The translations under genes and the position numbers were made by a program. A model generated the notes under the pieces. The model saw nothing but the letters and a program-made list of their open reading frames with translations, searched no databases and was not told the DNA's origin. A stretch of DNA of 64,000 nt from Ureibacillus sp. FSL W7-1570 (GTDB lineage: Bacteria > Bacillota > Bacilli > Bacillales_A > Planococcaceae), in NCBI RefSeq assembly GCF_038593265.1, contig NZ_CP151979.1:806001-870000 (forward strand), written 5' to 3'. How positions within the stretch are numbered: position 1 is the stretch's first letter; the number at the start of each line of letters is the position of its first letter. Shown here one piece after another: positions 17,236-27,134 of this stretch.

Positions 17236-18855
17236 TTAGGTAAATCCAAGTTCCCCTTCCAAACCGTAATCTTCAAAATCAAAATTTGAAACAAAGTTTG
17301 GAGATTGGTAAATCCGTTCCTCTACTTTGTTTGTTAAAATATCATCCAGTTCACCGACCACTTTTTCAAATACATTGATTTTATTTGTCAATAAATCCAA
17401 AATCCGGTCTTCAATGGTATTTTGAATGGCAAGGTTGTAAATGTATACATCCTGCTCCTGTCCAAATCGGTGGACGCGGCCTATTCGCTGTTCAATTTTC
17501 ATTGGATTCCAAGGCAAATCAAAATTTATAACATGGTGGCAAAATTGCAAGTTGATGCCTTCACCGCCGGATTCTGTTGCTATGAGGACATCCGCATAAT
17601 CCCGGAACAATTGCCTCATCCAATCCCGTTTGTTTTTACTAAACTTTCCATTAAACAAGACACTTTTTATGCCTTTTTGATATAAGTACCATTGCAAATA
17701 ATGCTGCGTTGCCCGATATTCTGTAAAGATAATGACCTTATCTTTTGCCTTTTGAATAATTTCATAGGTTTTTTCAGCCTTCGAATTAATTTCTAAGTTG
17801 GACATTTTTTCTATAATTTCATCTATATAATCTATTTCTTCCTGCCTTTGAACTTTTTCTTTCAATTTAACGAGGGTCAAATAAGCCGCCTCTTTGCTTG
17901 AACACATCTCTTTCAACAAGGTGGTCATGGCGAAAGAATTGCTGAAAAGGCTTGTGCGTTCTTTTAAAGATTGAATCATTTGGTATACTTTCTGTTCCTC
18001 TTCCGTAAATTGGATCGGAATTGTTTGTACATTCCTTCCTACCCATTCAATGCCTGTATCTTGTCGGCGATTCCGAATCATGACTTGGTCAACCAATTCT
18101 TTTAAATATTCGTCTTCTGCTAATCCATTTTTTCCTTTCTTAAAGTAGGATTGGAAGCTTTCCACATTTCCTAAATGCCCCGGTTTTAGTAAAGAGACAA
18201 GATAAAAAATTTCAAAAATTTGATTTTGTATAGGGGTTGCAGTAAGCAACAAACAAAATTTCTTTTTTATTCCTTGCACAAATTGATACGTTTGGGTTTT
18301 ATGGTTTTTTAATTTATGGGCCTCATCAATAATAATCATGTCAAAATCCTGTTCGTAAATTTTTTCCCGGTACGGGCTGCGCTTTGCCATATCCATACTC
18401 ATGACGACAAAATCATATTGTTCAAAAGGGACATTTTTCTTTCGGCATCCAATTGCAGGGATGAAAAATTTACCGTTTAATTCATCCACCCACTGGGTAA
18501 GCAAAGATGCAGGCACTAATATTAACGCTTTTTTGACAAGCCCCCTCAAGATGTATTCCTTCAAAATTAAACCGGCCTCAATCGTTTTTCCAAGCCCCAC
18601 TTCATCTGCTAAAATCGCTTTTCCATTCATTTTTTCAATAACCGTCCGGGCTGCTTCTATTTGGTAATCAAGAAATTGAATATTGGTCAAAAATTTAGGT
18701 GCCTGCAAACCTGAAAAATCCGTAATTAATTGGTCTTTCACCACTTCATATGCCATTTTATACAGCGTCCAGTCATCCCACGGTCCATCTTCATTTAAGC
18801 GCCTAGCAAACTCTTCCTTCCAAGCGGAGGATTTTTCGATCAACATTTGCTTCAC
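17236..18855 (-). CDS. yqhH: SNF2-family DNA helicase YqhH
   Basis: A 539-residue two-lobe SNF2 ATPase. Motifs in order: Q-motif region (LTNIQFLDYQIEAARTVI), Walker A ILADEVGLGKTIEAG (about 80-94), DEAH box MIIIDEAHKLKNHKTQ (about 175), LLLTATPIQN, motif IV VIIFTEYRATQHYL, motif V ATESGGEGINLQFC and VI NPMKIEQRIGRVHRFGQ. It lacks accessory domains, like B. subtilis YqhH. It should translocate on duplex DNA and remodel bound proteins; the physiological task is unknown. It precedes yqhG in a two-gene operon. Confidence 0.9.
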   Translation of the reverse strand: MKQMLIEKSSAWKEEFARRLNEDGPWDDWTLYKMAYEVVKDQLITDFSGLQAPKFLTNIQFLDYQIEAARTVIEKMNGKAILADEVGLGKTIEAGLILKEYILRGLVKKALILVPASLLTQWVDELNGKFFIPAIGCRKKNVPFEQYDFVVMSMDMAKRSPYREKIYEQDFDMIIIDEAHKLKNHKTQTYQFVQGIKKKFCLLLTATPIQNQIFEIFYLVSLLKPGHLGNVESFQSYFKKGKNGLAEDEYLKELVDQVMIRNRRQDTGIEWVGRNVQTIPIQFTEEEQKVYQMIQSLKERTSLFSNSFAMTTLLKEMCSSKEAAYLTLVKLKEKVQRQEEIDYIDEIIEKMSNLEINSKAEKTYEIIQKAKDKVIIFTEYRATQHYLQWYLYQKGIKSVLFNGKFSKNKRDWMRQLFRDYADVLIATESGGEGINLQFCHHVINFDLPWNPMKIEQRIGRVHRFGQEQDVYIYNLAIQNTIEDRILDLLTNKINVFEKVVGELDDILTNKVEERIYQSPNFVSNFDFEDYGLEGELGFT

Positions 18856-18988
18856 CTCCTGTTTCCATTTAGATTGTCCAAAATTTGCAATCCTATAATG
18901 GAAATGAATTCTCGCTTTTCTTCATTGTTTCATGTAAATCGTTCAAATAACTTGAGAATAATAATGAAAACGCAAGGAGGTGAACAAT

Positions 18989-19192
18989 TTGAAAAATAAT
19001 AACAAAACGATGAACGAAAGAACTCATAACCCTTTTGAAACATATAAACATTTGCACAAAAATACAACAAGCAGCGCCAATAATCCTGAAGATCCAACAG
19101 AGGAGATTTCAGAGGAATTCGACTCAAAAGCAAAAAATAAAAACAATAAAACGAATCACGATAAAACGCAAAAATCAAACAAAAATATATAA
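18989..19192 (+). CDS. Small hydrophilic protein of unknown function
   Basis: A 67-residue, strongly hydrophilic protein rich in Asn, Lys and Glu (KNNNKTMNERTHNPFETYKH). AAGGAGGTG at 18974-18982 is ideally spaced for the TTG start. No domain, signal peptide or membrane helix is visible; it may be intrinsically disordered. The gene diverges from yqhH and ends 20 bases before the ISL3 element, which may have cut off downstream neighbours. Confidence 0.5.
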   Translation: MKNNNKTMNERTHNPFETYKHLHKNTTSSANNPEDPTEEISEEFDSKAKNKNNKTNHDKTQKSNKNI

Positions 19193-19212
19193 CCATTTTC
19201 CTCTTTTGGAGT

Positions 19213-20873
19213 GTTTATGGCAAACTAAAAATGGCTCTTACGCAATTTTGGTGAAGGCCTATAATTTTACTTTTATAGTATAATAAAAGAAAAGGTGTGA
19301 TGAATGATGAATCGTCAAATCCATTGGTCTTCACCGGATCCTTTCCTAGAAGTTCTGGATATTCAAGAAGAACCATCCTCCATTACCTTTATTGTTCGAA
19401 GCACTCATGAATCCTGCCCTTGTCCTCATTGCCAAGTGCCTTCCACACGTCCACACAGCCGATATACACGCATGATTCAAGATTTGCCGATTGCCGGAAA
19501 AGCTGTTTCCATCCTGCTTATCACAAGAAAATGGTTTTGCGACCAACCCAATTGCACCCAAAAAATTTTTACTGAACGGTATGATTGGATTTCCAAAAAT
19601 GGACGCCGAACTTTACGGTCCGAAGAAGTATTACGTAAAATCGCGTTTTCCACCAGCTGCCTCAATGGCGAAAAAGTAGCGAAAGCCCTGTCCCTCCCTG
19701 TCAGCCATGACGTATTGCTCTCCCTTATTCGGAAAACGGAGATTCATCAAGAGGTGTCCCCCTTTTATCGGAATCGATGACTTTGCTTTTCGGAAAGGAC
19801 ACAGCTATGGCACGATCATTTGTGATCTGAGCACGCACAAGCCTGTTGCATTACTTCCGGAACGTTATCCGGAAACCATATCAGAATGGCTAAAAAATCA
19901 TCAAAACATCCAAGTTGTCAGTCGTGATGGCTATCAGGCTTTTCGGAAAGGGATTCAGAACGCTTCGCAAAGTATTTTGCAAGTATATGACCGATGGCAT
20001 TTTGTCCGGGCGGTAAAGAAGCAGATCGATGCTTGCCTCACCTCGATTCTTCCTTCCGTCATCACGTTGGAAAAAGAAGAAACGGACCAACAAACCTTTC
20101 CGCATGAAACCAAACTGCAAAGGAGACAAAAAGAAAGAGCCGAAAAGAAATGGATGATGATCAAAAGCATTCAACAGGAATACAAAAAAGGAAAGAAAAA
20201 AGCGGAGTTGGCCAGAGAATTTCATATGGATCCCCGAACCATTTCAAAATATCTCAACATAACCGAGATGCCGGTTCAAGTAAAAAGAAAGCGAAAACGG
20301 CAAACCGATGGTTTTGAGCAATACATTCAGCAACTCGAACAAGAGGGCAAGACCATCCGTGAAATTGATGCGCAACTTCGTAAATATGGATATACGGGGA
20401 CACTTTCAGGTGTCCGCGTTGCAATCGAAAGCATACGAAAAGAAAGAAAACGGCAGGGGATTAAGGAATCTTCCGTTCGAATTTCCAGACGGCAAATGAT
20501 TTCATATGTTTGGAAACGAAAATCTAGACTTTTAGAAAAGGAACTGCAACTTCTTGAACAATCCTTTAAGATGTACCCATCCCTTCATTCTTTCCACCAA
20601 ATGGTTCAAACATTTAGAGAAGCATTTGATGAACGGAACTATCCGGCATTTTTCAAATGGTTGGAAAAACAATTGTCTTCTCCAAACAATCATTTATATG
20701 ATTGTGCACTTCGACTCCGTAGGGATTTACAGTCGATTAAGCTGGCATTTAGTACTTCCTACAGTAACGGAGTTGTGGAAGGCCATGTTCACCGATTGAA
20801 GCTGATGAAACGAATCATGTATGGCCGGGCGAAGCTGGATTTACTCTGTTTTTGGCAATTAAAAAATGCATGA
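19213..20873 (+). mobile_element. ISL3-family insertion sequence, damaged
   Basis: The left end has TGTTTATGGCAAAC followed by ATGGCTCTTACGCAATTTT, shared with the MITEs at 9470 and 11921. The matching inverted right end is absent; the transposase runs into CTGTTTTTGGCAA, itself like the start of another copy of the end. The element is therefore rearranged at its right side. Its transposase frame is also shifted. Confidence 0.7.
19304..20873 (+). pseudogene. ISL3-family transposase, frameshifted
   Basis: The N-terminal frame (19304-19780) has the ISL3 zinc-binding motif ESCPCPHCQVPS and a later C-x4-C (CDQPNCTQ). The second frame continues from about 19765 with PPFIGIDDFAFRKGHSYGT, the first DDE aspartate region, and runs through YDRWHFVRAVKK and FSTSYSNGVVEGHVHRLKLM. 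The join lies in a CCCCCTTTT run, so one indel or slippage separates the parts. The C-terminus after AKLDLL departs from the family. Confidence 0.8.
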
Positions 20874-20924
20874 AATGGCAATTAAATTTATTCGATATCT
20901 TGAATAATTATTCGTATCTATAAT

Positions 20925-21038
20925 CGCTTGACATGGAGCCTCTGCGGGCATGATTTCTTGCAAAGGGAGCAAGCCATAATTATATTTGGACTTTGCAAGG
21001 CAAAGTAGCCTATCATGCCCGCCACTCCATGTAAAGCG
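20925..21038. repeat. 114-bp imperfect palindrome beside the CRISPR trailer
   Basis: Three nested paired blocks: CGCTTGACATGGAG with CTCCATGTAAAGCG, GCGGGCATGAT with ATCATGCCCGC, and CTTGCAAAG with CTTTGCAAG. It lies about 60 bases beyond the oldest repeat of the first large array. It could be a MITE or a structured RNA at the 3' end of the pre-crRNA. No T-run makes it a standard terminator. Confidence 0.6.
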
Positions 21039-21096
21039 TCAAATATGCAAAAATTTATGCATAACCTTAATTGCCAAACACTACAAAAATTAATTA

Positions 21097-23583
21097 CCAT
21101 CAACATCTCATAGGTAAGATCAAAACTCACACGCTTTTTACTATCTCTTCTGACTTTTCGAAATTTCAATCCCTCATAGGTAAGATCAAAACTTGAGGAT
21201 GCGGAAGTTTTGTTCCTCGCCCATCTGCCATTTCAATCCCTCATAGGTAAGATCAAAACTAATTGCTACGCTTTTTTGCTACAACATTGTATACATTTCA
21301 ATCCCTCATAGGTAAGATCAAAACTTGTAAAAAATAATGTTATCAGTGGTAAACAGCTAAATTTCAATCCCTCATAGGTAAGATCAAAACACGGCTTGCA
21401 GACCGATAGTGAAAAAGCATACATCAATTTCAATCCCTCATAGGTAAGATCAAAACGTTCACTCTGTTTAAGAAAATAGGCATAACTATCATATTTCAAT
21501 CCCTCATAGGTAAGATCAAAACGTCCAAGCTCTCAAAGAAATTAACGATTGTTTTTCCCAAATTTCAATCCCTCATAGGTAAGATCAAAACATTTTGCAG
21601 AATGGGCTAACAAAGTAGAGAAACCTTATTTCAATCCCTCATAGGTAAGATCAAAACCGGTTTTTGAAGATGAAGTATTACATCGAAAGTTTCATTTCAA
21701 TCCCTCATAGGTAAGATCAAAACCTTTGCCGTTTTTGTCTTTTAAGCCTGTGTATTGCATATTTCAATCCCTCATAGGTAAGATCAAAACAATTATCGGT
21801 GAAATGATTGGAAAACCACGAGAAGCTGATTTCAATCCCTCATAGGTAAGATCAAAACCCGATGTGACCACCGAAAATATCGATTTCTGTATAAATTTCA
21901 ATCCCTCATAGGTAAGATCAAAACGCGCATGTTGTATGCACAGATTCATACCGTTTATATCGTGATTTCAATCCCTCATAGGTAAGATCAAAACACAGCA
22001 TACTGGAAAACGAATAGCGGAGCTATCCAATTTCAATCCCTCATAGGTAAGATCAAAACGTTGTTTCACCACATGCTGCCAACAGCAAGAATAGCGAATT
22101 TCAATCCCTCATAGGTAAGATCAAAACCCTGTTGCGTCTGAAATGGCTTTAGCAAGTCTTTCAGCATTTCAATCCCTCATAGGTAAGATCAAAACTGATT
22201 ATTGTATAAGTCAACACTTTTTTATGTATTTTATTTCAATCCCTCATAGGTAAGATCAAAACGTTGTAGGTGGCGTAGCCCGTCTAAATGAAGATGGATT
22301 TCAATCCCTCATAGGTAAGATCAAAACCAAACATCATTACTACCGTCTGTACTAGCGTTGCCTATATTTCAATCCCTCATAGGTAAGATCAAAACTGCTT
22401 TCAGCGAGTTTCTGTTTTTCTTCACGGTATTTATTTCAATCCCTCATAGGTAAGATCAAAACGAGAATCGGTAAAATGGTTTGCGGAGCAGATGGAAAAA
22501 TTTCAATCCCTCATAGGTAAGATCAAAACTTTGTTGTTGTACCAGACTTCTCAAACTCAGAAAAATTTCAATCCCTCATAGGTAAGATCAAAACCCAGCA
22601 AGTCCAGAAATTGCACCGAGAATTACTAGATTTCAATCCCTCATAGGTAAGATCAAAACTATATGGAAAGAGGAATGTATCATGAAAACAATTGAGTTTC
22701 AATCCCTCATAGGTAAGATCAAAACGGCGGCAGCGATGCATCAGTGATTTTAGGATTCAAGTTTCAATCCCTCATAGGTAAGATCAAAACGTAAAAGAAA
22801 GAGTATTTGAACAGTTTACTTATCGAAATTTCAATCCCTCATAGGTAAGATCAAAACTCCATTACGTTTCATGATTTCAACAACTTCATCACTAATTTCA
22901 ATCCCTCATAGGTAAGATCAAAACCTTGAACAGATTGGCTGGAAAGATATACGGAAAGAATTTCAATCCCTCATAGGTAAGATCAAAACAACGCCCCAGC
23001 GATATGCCGCTTCTTTCACAGTCATAATTTCAATCCCTCATAGGTAAGATCAAAACATCAATAATAAAATCAATATCCATTTTCCTTGCCAGATTTCAAT
23101 CCCTCATAGGTAAGATCAAAACAGATACGGAGGAAATGATTAAACATATCATCTTCATATTTCAATCCCTCATAGGTAAGATCAAAACCTTGCTTTGTTT
23201 TAACTTTTATCCCAAAAATCCCTCGATTTCAATCCCTCATAGGTAAGATCAAAACATCTTGTTAGGTACTTTCAAGTCATGTTTCTTTAAGATTTCAATC
23301 CCTCATAGGTAAGATCAAAACAAAGAGATAATGTCGAACACTATATTTGCAATTTGATTTCAATCCCTCATAGGTAAGATCAAAACAAAGGTGACTTGGG
23401 TGGGTGGATTGAATCAGAACAATTTCAATCCCTCATAGGTAAGATCAAAACAGAGTTTCAGAGAATCGAAATTATTAAAGTGAGTGAAATTTCAATCCCT
23501 CATAGGTAAGATCAAAACCGGTCTTTTTGAAATTCATTCATTTTTCTTCCTCCATTTCAATCCCTCATAGGTAAGATCAAAAC
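21097..23583 (-). CRISPR. CRISPR array A: 38 repeats, 37 spacers
   Basis: Thirty-base repeats every 64-70 bases. In crRNA sense (minus strand) each begins GTTTTGATCTTACC and ends GGGATTGAAAT; spacers are 34-40 bases and all different. The copy at 21097-21126 is degenerate, marking the old end, and the leader is on the right, so spacers near 23554 are the newest. Repeats at 22696 and 22761 end in C instead of T. The trailing GATTGAAAY fits a Cas6-made 5' handle. It serves the cmr genes next to it and probably the type I-B effector. Confidence 0.98.
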
Positions 23584-23760
23584 CCTAATAAAATCAACAT
23601 TTGTTAGCTATATAGTAACTTTTTATTAAAAAATAGTCAATTTGAAATTTTAGTGAAAATAATGAAATTCATTGATTTTATTGGGATTTCTATAAATTAT
23701 ACAAAAATAATTTGTCGTCGATCCCTCGGGGTTGCTGTCGTGAGACCGATCGACGACAAA
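23584..23760 (-). promoter_or_regulatory. Leader and promoter of CRISPR array A
   Basis: AT-rich leader, identical to that of array B except for one base. On the minus strand it contains TTGACT (23635-23640), a 17-base spacer and TACTAT (23612-23617), a good sigma-A promoter whose start would lie about 20 bases before the first repeat. At 23712-23759 it has a 12-base-pair hairpin (TTGTCGTCGATC/GATCGACGACAA) followed by a T-rich tract, placed to end cmr transcription. Confidence 0.85.
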
Positions 23761-23796
23761 TTATTTAATCCTTTATTTTAATTGCAATTCTTCTTA

Positions 23797-24687
23797 TCAT
23801 TTTTGTTTAGTCATTACTTTTTCTGTGACATCTTTTACTTCATTAAAAAAACCGTATCCAGATGAAGTTTTTGCTCCTAGTCCTAACTCTACTAAAGCAC
23901 TTTTTGTCCAATCGGCGACGATTTTTCCGATTATTTCTTTCGGATATCTACTGTTTTTTCCACCTCTTACAATAAACAATATCTCGATTTCAGGTGCTTC
24001 AACTTCAACGGTATAAAAATAAATTGGCACAGGTCCTAATGTATCAGTTGCAGCTTTTTTACCATCATAGTAATCACTAAAATGTGGCGTCATAATATCA
24101 TTAGAAATTTTTACATTATTAAACATGTAAATATCTAAAAACTGTAATACACCTTGTTGATCTTGAATCCCAAATATTTCTCTTCCAACTTCCGCCAATT
24201 GTCGATCGGATTTAACTAATTGAGATTCATCGCCTTCTAAAAAAGCCTCAATAAACCAGCGTCTAACTAATCCCTTAATGCTAGAACCAGGTATATATGG
24301 AAAACCATATATTGGATGAATAGATAAGGAAGTTTCTCTAACATGTTCATATCCTAGACCCTGAACAATTGATTTTGTTAATTTTCCCTTTAAAATTCTT
24401 AAATGTGCATTCGATAATTCCATTAAGGCAGATAAACGATTTTTGTTAACCCGCTCACCTAACTTTTGAATATCTTGGTGAAAGTAAATCCTTTTTATAT
24501 CTTTTTTAATATCCTTTAAAATATATTTTTTTTCACCTAAATCAATCACATTTTTTTGTTTTTTTTCACCTTTTTTCAATTGTCTATATTGGTCATAATG
24601 TATTTGATACCATAGATGAGCAGCAGGATGTTTTTTGTTTTTGTATTCTTTGAAAATTTTTCTTGTATCAATTGGATGGAATTCCAT
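23797..24687 (-). CDS. cmr6: Type III-B RAMP protein Cmr6
   Basis: A 296-residue RAMP-fold protein. The core signature is the HPIYGFPYIPGSSIKGLVRRW block (about residues 130-150) and the glycine-rich C-terminal LVELGLGAKTSSGYGFF loop. Cmr6 caps the Cmr4-Cmr5 filament at the 3' end of the crRNA. A basic N-terminal extension of about 80 residues precedes the fold. It is the last gene of the III-B operon, two bases downstream of cmr5, and is followed by the array A leader hairpin. Confidence 0.93.
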   Translation of the reverse strand: MEFHPIDTRKIFKEYKNKKHPAAHLWYQIHYDQYRQLKKGEKKQKNVIDLGEKKYILKDIKKDIKRIYFHQDIQKLGERVNKNRLSALMELSNAHLRILKGKLTKSIVQGLGYEHVRETSLSIHPIYGFPYIPGSSIKGLVRRWFIEAFLEGDESQLVKSDRQLAEVGREIFGIQDQQGVLQFLDIYMFNNVKISNDIMTPHFSDYYDGKKAATDTLGPVPIYFYTVEVEAPEIEILFIVRGGKNSRYPKEIIGKIVADWTKSALVELGLGAKTSSGYGFFNEVKDVTEKVMTKQK

Positions 24688-24689
24688 TT

Positions 24690-25094
24690 TTATGATTCAC
24701 CTTCTTTAACTTCAACCATACCATCGACAAACTTTCGCATCCAGTTTAACAATGCCATCACTTCTATTGTGAACATTCGGTAATCGCTGCTATCGAGATT
24801 AATCACAACTTCTACTAATGTTTGTTCTTTTGTAAAAAATTGAGGAAATTCTTTTTTCAACCAACTTGTTATTGTTTGATAAATTTCGTAATAAGCTTTT
24901 TTGTTCTTTTTTGAATAATAAAAAGCAAGTGTTTGGCCTAATCCATTCACTTGTATCATCGCTGGCATTTTTTTAACGTATGAACGATAGTCTTTTGCAT
25001 GTTCTCGATGTGTTTCTACAAATTTTTTAACTTCGGAAAATGCAAAAGAAGCTCGTCCACCTTCAATTGTCGATATTGGGCGGTTACTCATCAT
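24690..25094 (-). CDS. cmr5: Type III-B small subunit Cmr5
   Basis: A 134-residue all-helical protein with the Cmr5 features EVKKFVETHREHAKDYRSYV and PAMIQVNGLGQTLAFYYSKK, ending in MALLNWMRKFVDGMVEV. It forms the minor filament of the Cmr complex and contacts target RNA. Length is normal. It overlaps the cmr4 3' end by eleven bases, indicating translational coupling. Confidence 0.93.
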   Translation of the reverse strand: MMSNRPISTIEGGRASFAFSEVKKFVETHREHAKDYRSYVKKMPAMIQVNGLGQTLAFYYSKKNKKAYYEIYQTITSWLKKEFPQFFTKEQTLVEVVINLDSSDYRMFTIEVMALLNWMRKFVDGMVEVKEGES

Positions 25095-25998
25095 TATCTC
25101 CCCTATCCAGCCAAATGGTTCTCATAATTCCTTTACCAATTGTATAATTTCCACCTAACTGAAACACAGAAGGCATATGATTTTTCATAAATTGCTGAAC
25201 TTGTTCAGACGTGGATAAATCTTTTGTACCGTTTCCTCTAACATTGCCAATAAATAAGTAACTATAAAACATCGTTTCTGGCGGGACATTTTCTTCATAC
25301 CATAACGCTCCGCTATCAACCGTGCCTGTTTCACCAATTTTTACTCTTGCATTTACCTCTGTGGAAAAAGTTACAAAATTAGCAAAGTCGTTATCGCTTA
25401 ATACCACTATACGTGAAGCTAAATCAACTGTTAAAGCATCTCCAATCAGTTTTTCAAGTTGTTTAGCTAATTTTTGTGTTTTTTCATCAATCGTTACTGA
25501 AAATGTATACTCTTCCAATACAATTTTATTACCTCCAACCATCATCAGGTCTGAAGAAACCGTGTTTTCTTTTGGAACTTCTAATTTTTCTATCGATAAA
25601 TCCTGTGTAAAAGCTGTTAAATCATCATTAAAACGATTTATTACCTGTGGACATGTTATCCAGACAAAAACTCCTTTCAATGAACGGATAGGAAACAGCA
25701 ATAAACGCGCATCGCTAAAAGCAATTGCGCTCGCTTGAGTATTGTTTTCGTTATCAGTATTCTCTTTGTTTTTATCCGGTTTAGACCCGAAAACCAGTTC
25801 TAACTTGCTTTCGTCAACTTCAGGATCCATTTCAAAATGTGAACGCAACGCACCTTTTAATGAAGATGATTCAATTTTAGGGTAATTCGTATGTTTTTCT
25901 CTTTGAATTGGCAAATCAACGATTCCAATTTCACTTCCGCTTCCAGCATGAACAGATGTAATTGCATGCAGTAAAAAAGGTTTTGCAATTGAATACAT
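25084..25998 (-). CDS. cmr4: Type III-B backbone RNase Cmr4
   Basis: A 304-residue RAMP protein. The N-terminus has SVHAGSGSEIGIVDLPIQRE, where the D of GIVDLPIQR is the residue used to cut target RNA at six-base intervals in Cmr4. Next come SSSLKGALRSHF, SDARLLLFPIRSLKGVFVW (thumb) and the C-terminal GNYTIGKGIM loop. Several copies coat the crRNA. Overlaps cmr5; two bases separate it from cmr3. All features needed for target RNA cleavage appear intact. Confidence 0.95.
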   Translation of the reverse strand: MYSIAKPFLLHAITSVHAGSGSEIGIVDLPIQREKHTNYPKIESSSLKGALRSHFEMDPEVDESKLELVFGSKPDKNKENTDNENNTQASAIAFSDARLLLFPIRSLKGVFVWITCPQVINRFNDDLTAFTQDLSIEKLEVPKENTVSSDLMMVGGNKIVLEEYTFSVTIDEKTQKLAKQLEKLIGDALTVDLASRIVVLSDNDFANFVTFSTEVNARVKIGETGTVDSGALWYEENVPPETMFYSYLFIGNVRGNGTKDLSTSEQVQQFMKNHMPSVFQLGGNYTIGKGIMRTIWLDRGDNDE

Positions 25999-26000
25999 TT

Positions 26001-27134
26001 TTATCCCCCTTTAACGACTCCAGAAATAATTGAAAATCCGAATCCTTCTTGTATTAAATCATCCGAAAAGTGAAACCCGTTCGCTAAATTCATTAATTTT
26101 GAAATTTTTTCTTCATCAATGCGTACATATACCACCGTCCCAGCTGGTACCATCCACTGCCTTTGTTTTGGACGATTGCGAACAATATCCCATCCACCAA
26201 ATACTTCAGGACGGCCAACTGCCCAAGCAATCGGTTCCACTGTAATATCATTAGGAAGTACTAATTTGCCAGTCACTTCATCAAAACTTCCTGGTCTGCT
26301 TCCTTGTTTCCAAATCGAAGGCGTTAATAGAATAATTCGAGCTATACAGTTTTCTCGCAATTGATTTTCAATTTCCTGAAGTTCTTTACTGTTCCAAAAA
26401 AATGGATGCTCATATGAATTCTGTTTCACAATCCAAGGTCGGCTCTCGCCGCCAAGCCTCGCAAATCGTACATTTGTAAAATCAGGAGTGCGATCAATTA
26501 ATACTTCAAGACTGCAATCCGGTTTCATCGATAGCATGTTCATTCGATACAGATATTCATTCTTTGCTTTTTTGTTTACATAGTCTACATGTATACCGAC
26601 CTTTGCATATTCATCAACAAAATCATGTGTAATTAACAATCGATGAATAGGTGTTTGATTTAACACCGATTGTTTCCACTGATCAAAATAAGCAAATTTA
26701 CCCTGAGCATTTTTTGATTTTTTATTTTTTACTGTTGCATACAATGCCCAATCTGTTGAATTTGACGACTGAAAAAAATCATTTTGTTTTATACGAAGCG
26801 GATATCCTGTCAAACTTTCATCATCTTCTACAACTTGATAATCGAGAGGTAACGGTAATACAAGTTGATTTTTCTTACTTATAAATAATCCCTTAATACG
26901 AAAATCTCCGTGAGTATCAGGACTTCCCATCCAGCGCTTTAGTTCTTCGTTTTCTTCTTTAGTAAAGCTTTCAAATGATGAATTTGTATAAATATAAGCA
27001 CTTCTTAGTGCGTTATAAATCGTGTTTGGTCTAGGAGGAAAAAAGCCAGTCATCGTTGTATCGCTGCCAGCATCAGCGTAAGCATGGCCTCTGAAAAAAA
27101 AGGAATCGACCGGTTTAAGCGTTATCGTCTTCAT
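26001..27134 (-). CDS. cmr3: Type III-B RAMP protein Cmr3
   Basis: A 377-residue protein opening LKPVDSFFFRGHAYADAGSD and FFPPRPNTIYNALRSAYI, the Cmr3 hallmark, with a C-terminal GFHFSDDLIQEGFGFSIISG loop. Cmr3 binds the 5' handle of the crRNA and docks Cas10/Cmr2. The start overlaps the end of cmr2 by 20 bases. Length and order match known III-B operons. Confidence 0.94.
   Translation of the reverse strand: MKTITLKPVDSFFFRGHAYADAGSDTTMTGFFPPRPNTIYNALRSAYIYTNSSFESFTKEENEELKRWMGSPDTHGDFRIKGLFISKKNQLVLPLPLDYQVVEDDESLTGYPLRIKQNDFFQSSNSTDWALYATVKNKKSKNAQGKFAYFDQWKQSVLNQTPIHRLLITHDFVDEYAKVGIHVDYVNKKAKNEYLYRMNMLSMKPDCSLEVLIDRTPDFTNVRFARLGGESRPWIVKQNSYEHPFFWNSKELQEIENQLRENCIARIILLTPSIWKQGSRPGSFDEVTGKLVLPNDITVEPIAWAVGRPEVFGGWDIVRNRPKQRQWMVPAGTVVYVRIDEEKISKLMNLANGFHFSDDLIQEGFGFSIISGVVKGG

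Noticed and set aside
19304-20873. Programmed frameshift in the ISL3 transposase
   Set aside because: ISL3 transposases are normally single frames, the join lacks a standard -1 heptamer, and the C-terminus is also altered; damage is more likely.
21266-21949. Open frames inside the CRISPR arrays encoding repeated FDLTYEGLK
   Set aside because: They are translations of the CRISPR repeats themselves; spacers are unrelated and the frames have no ribosome binding sites.
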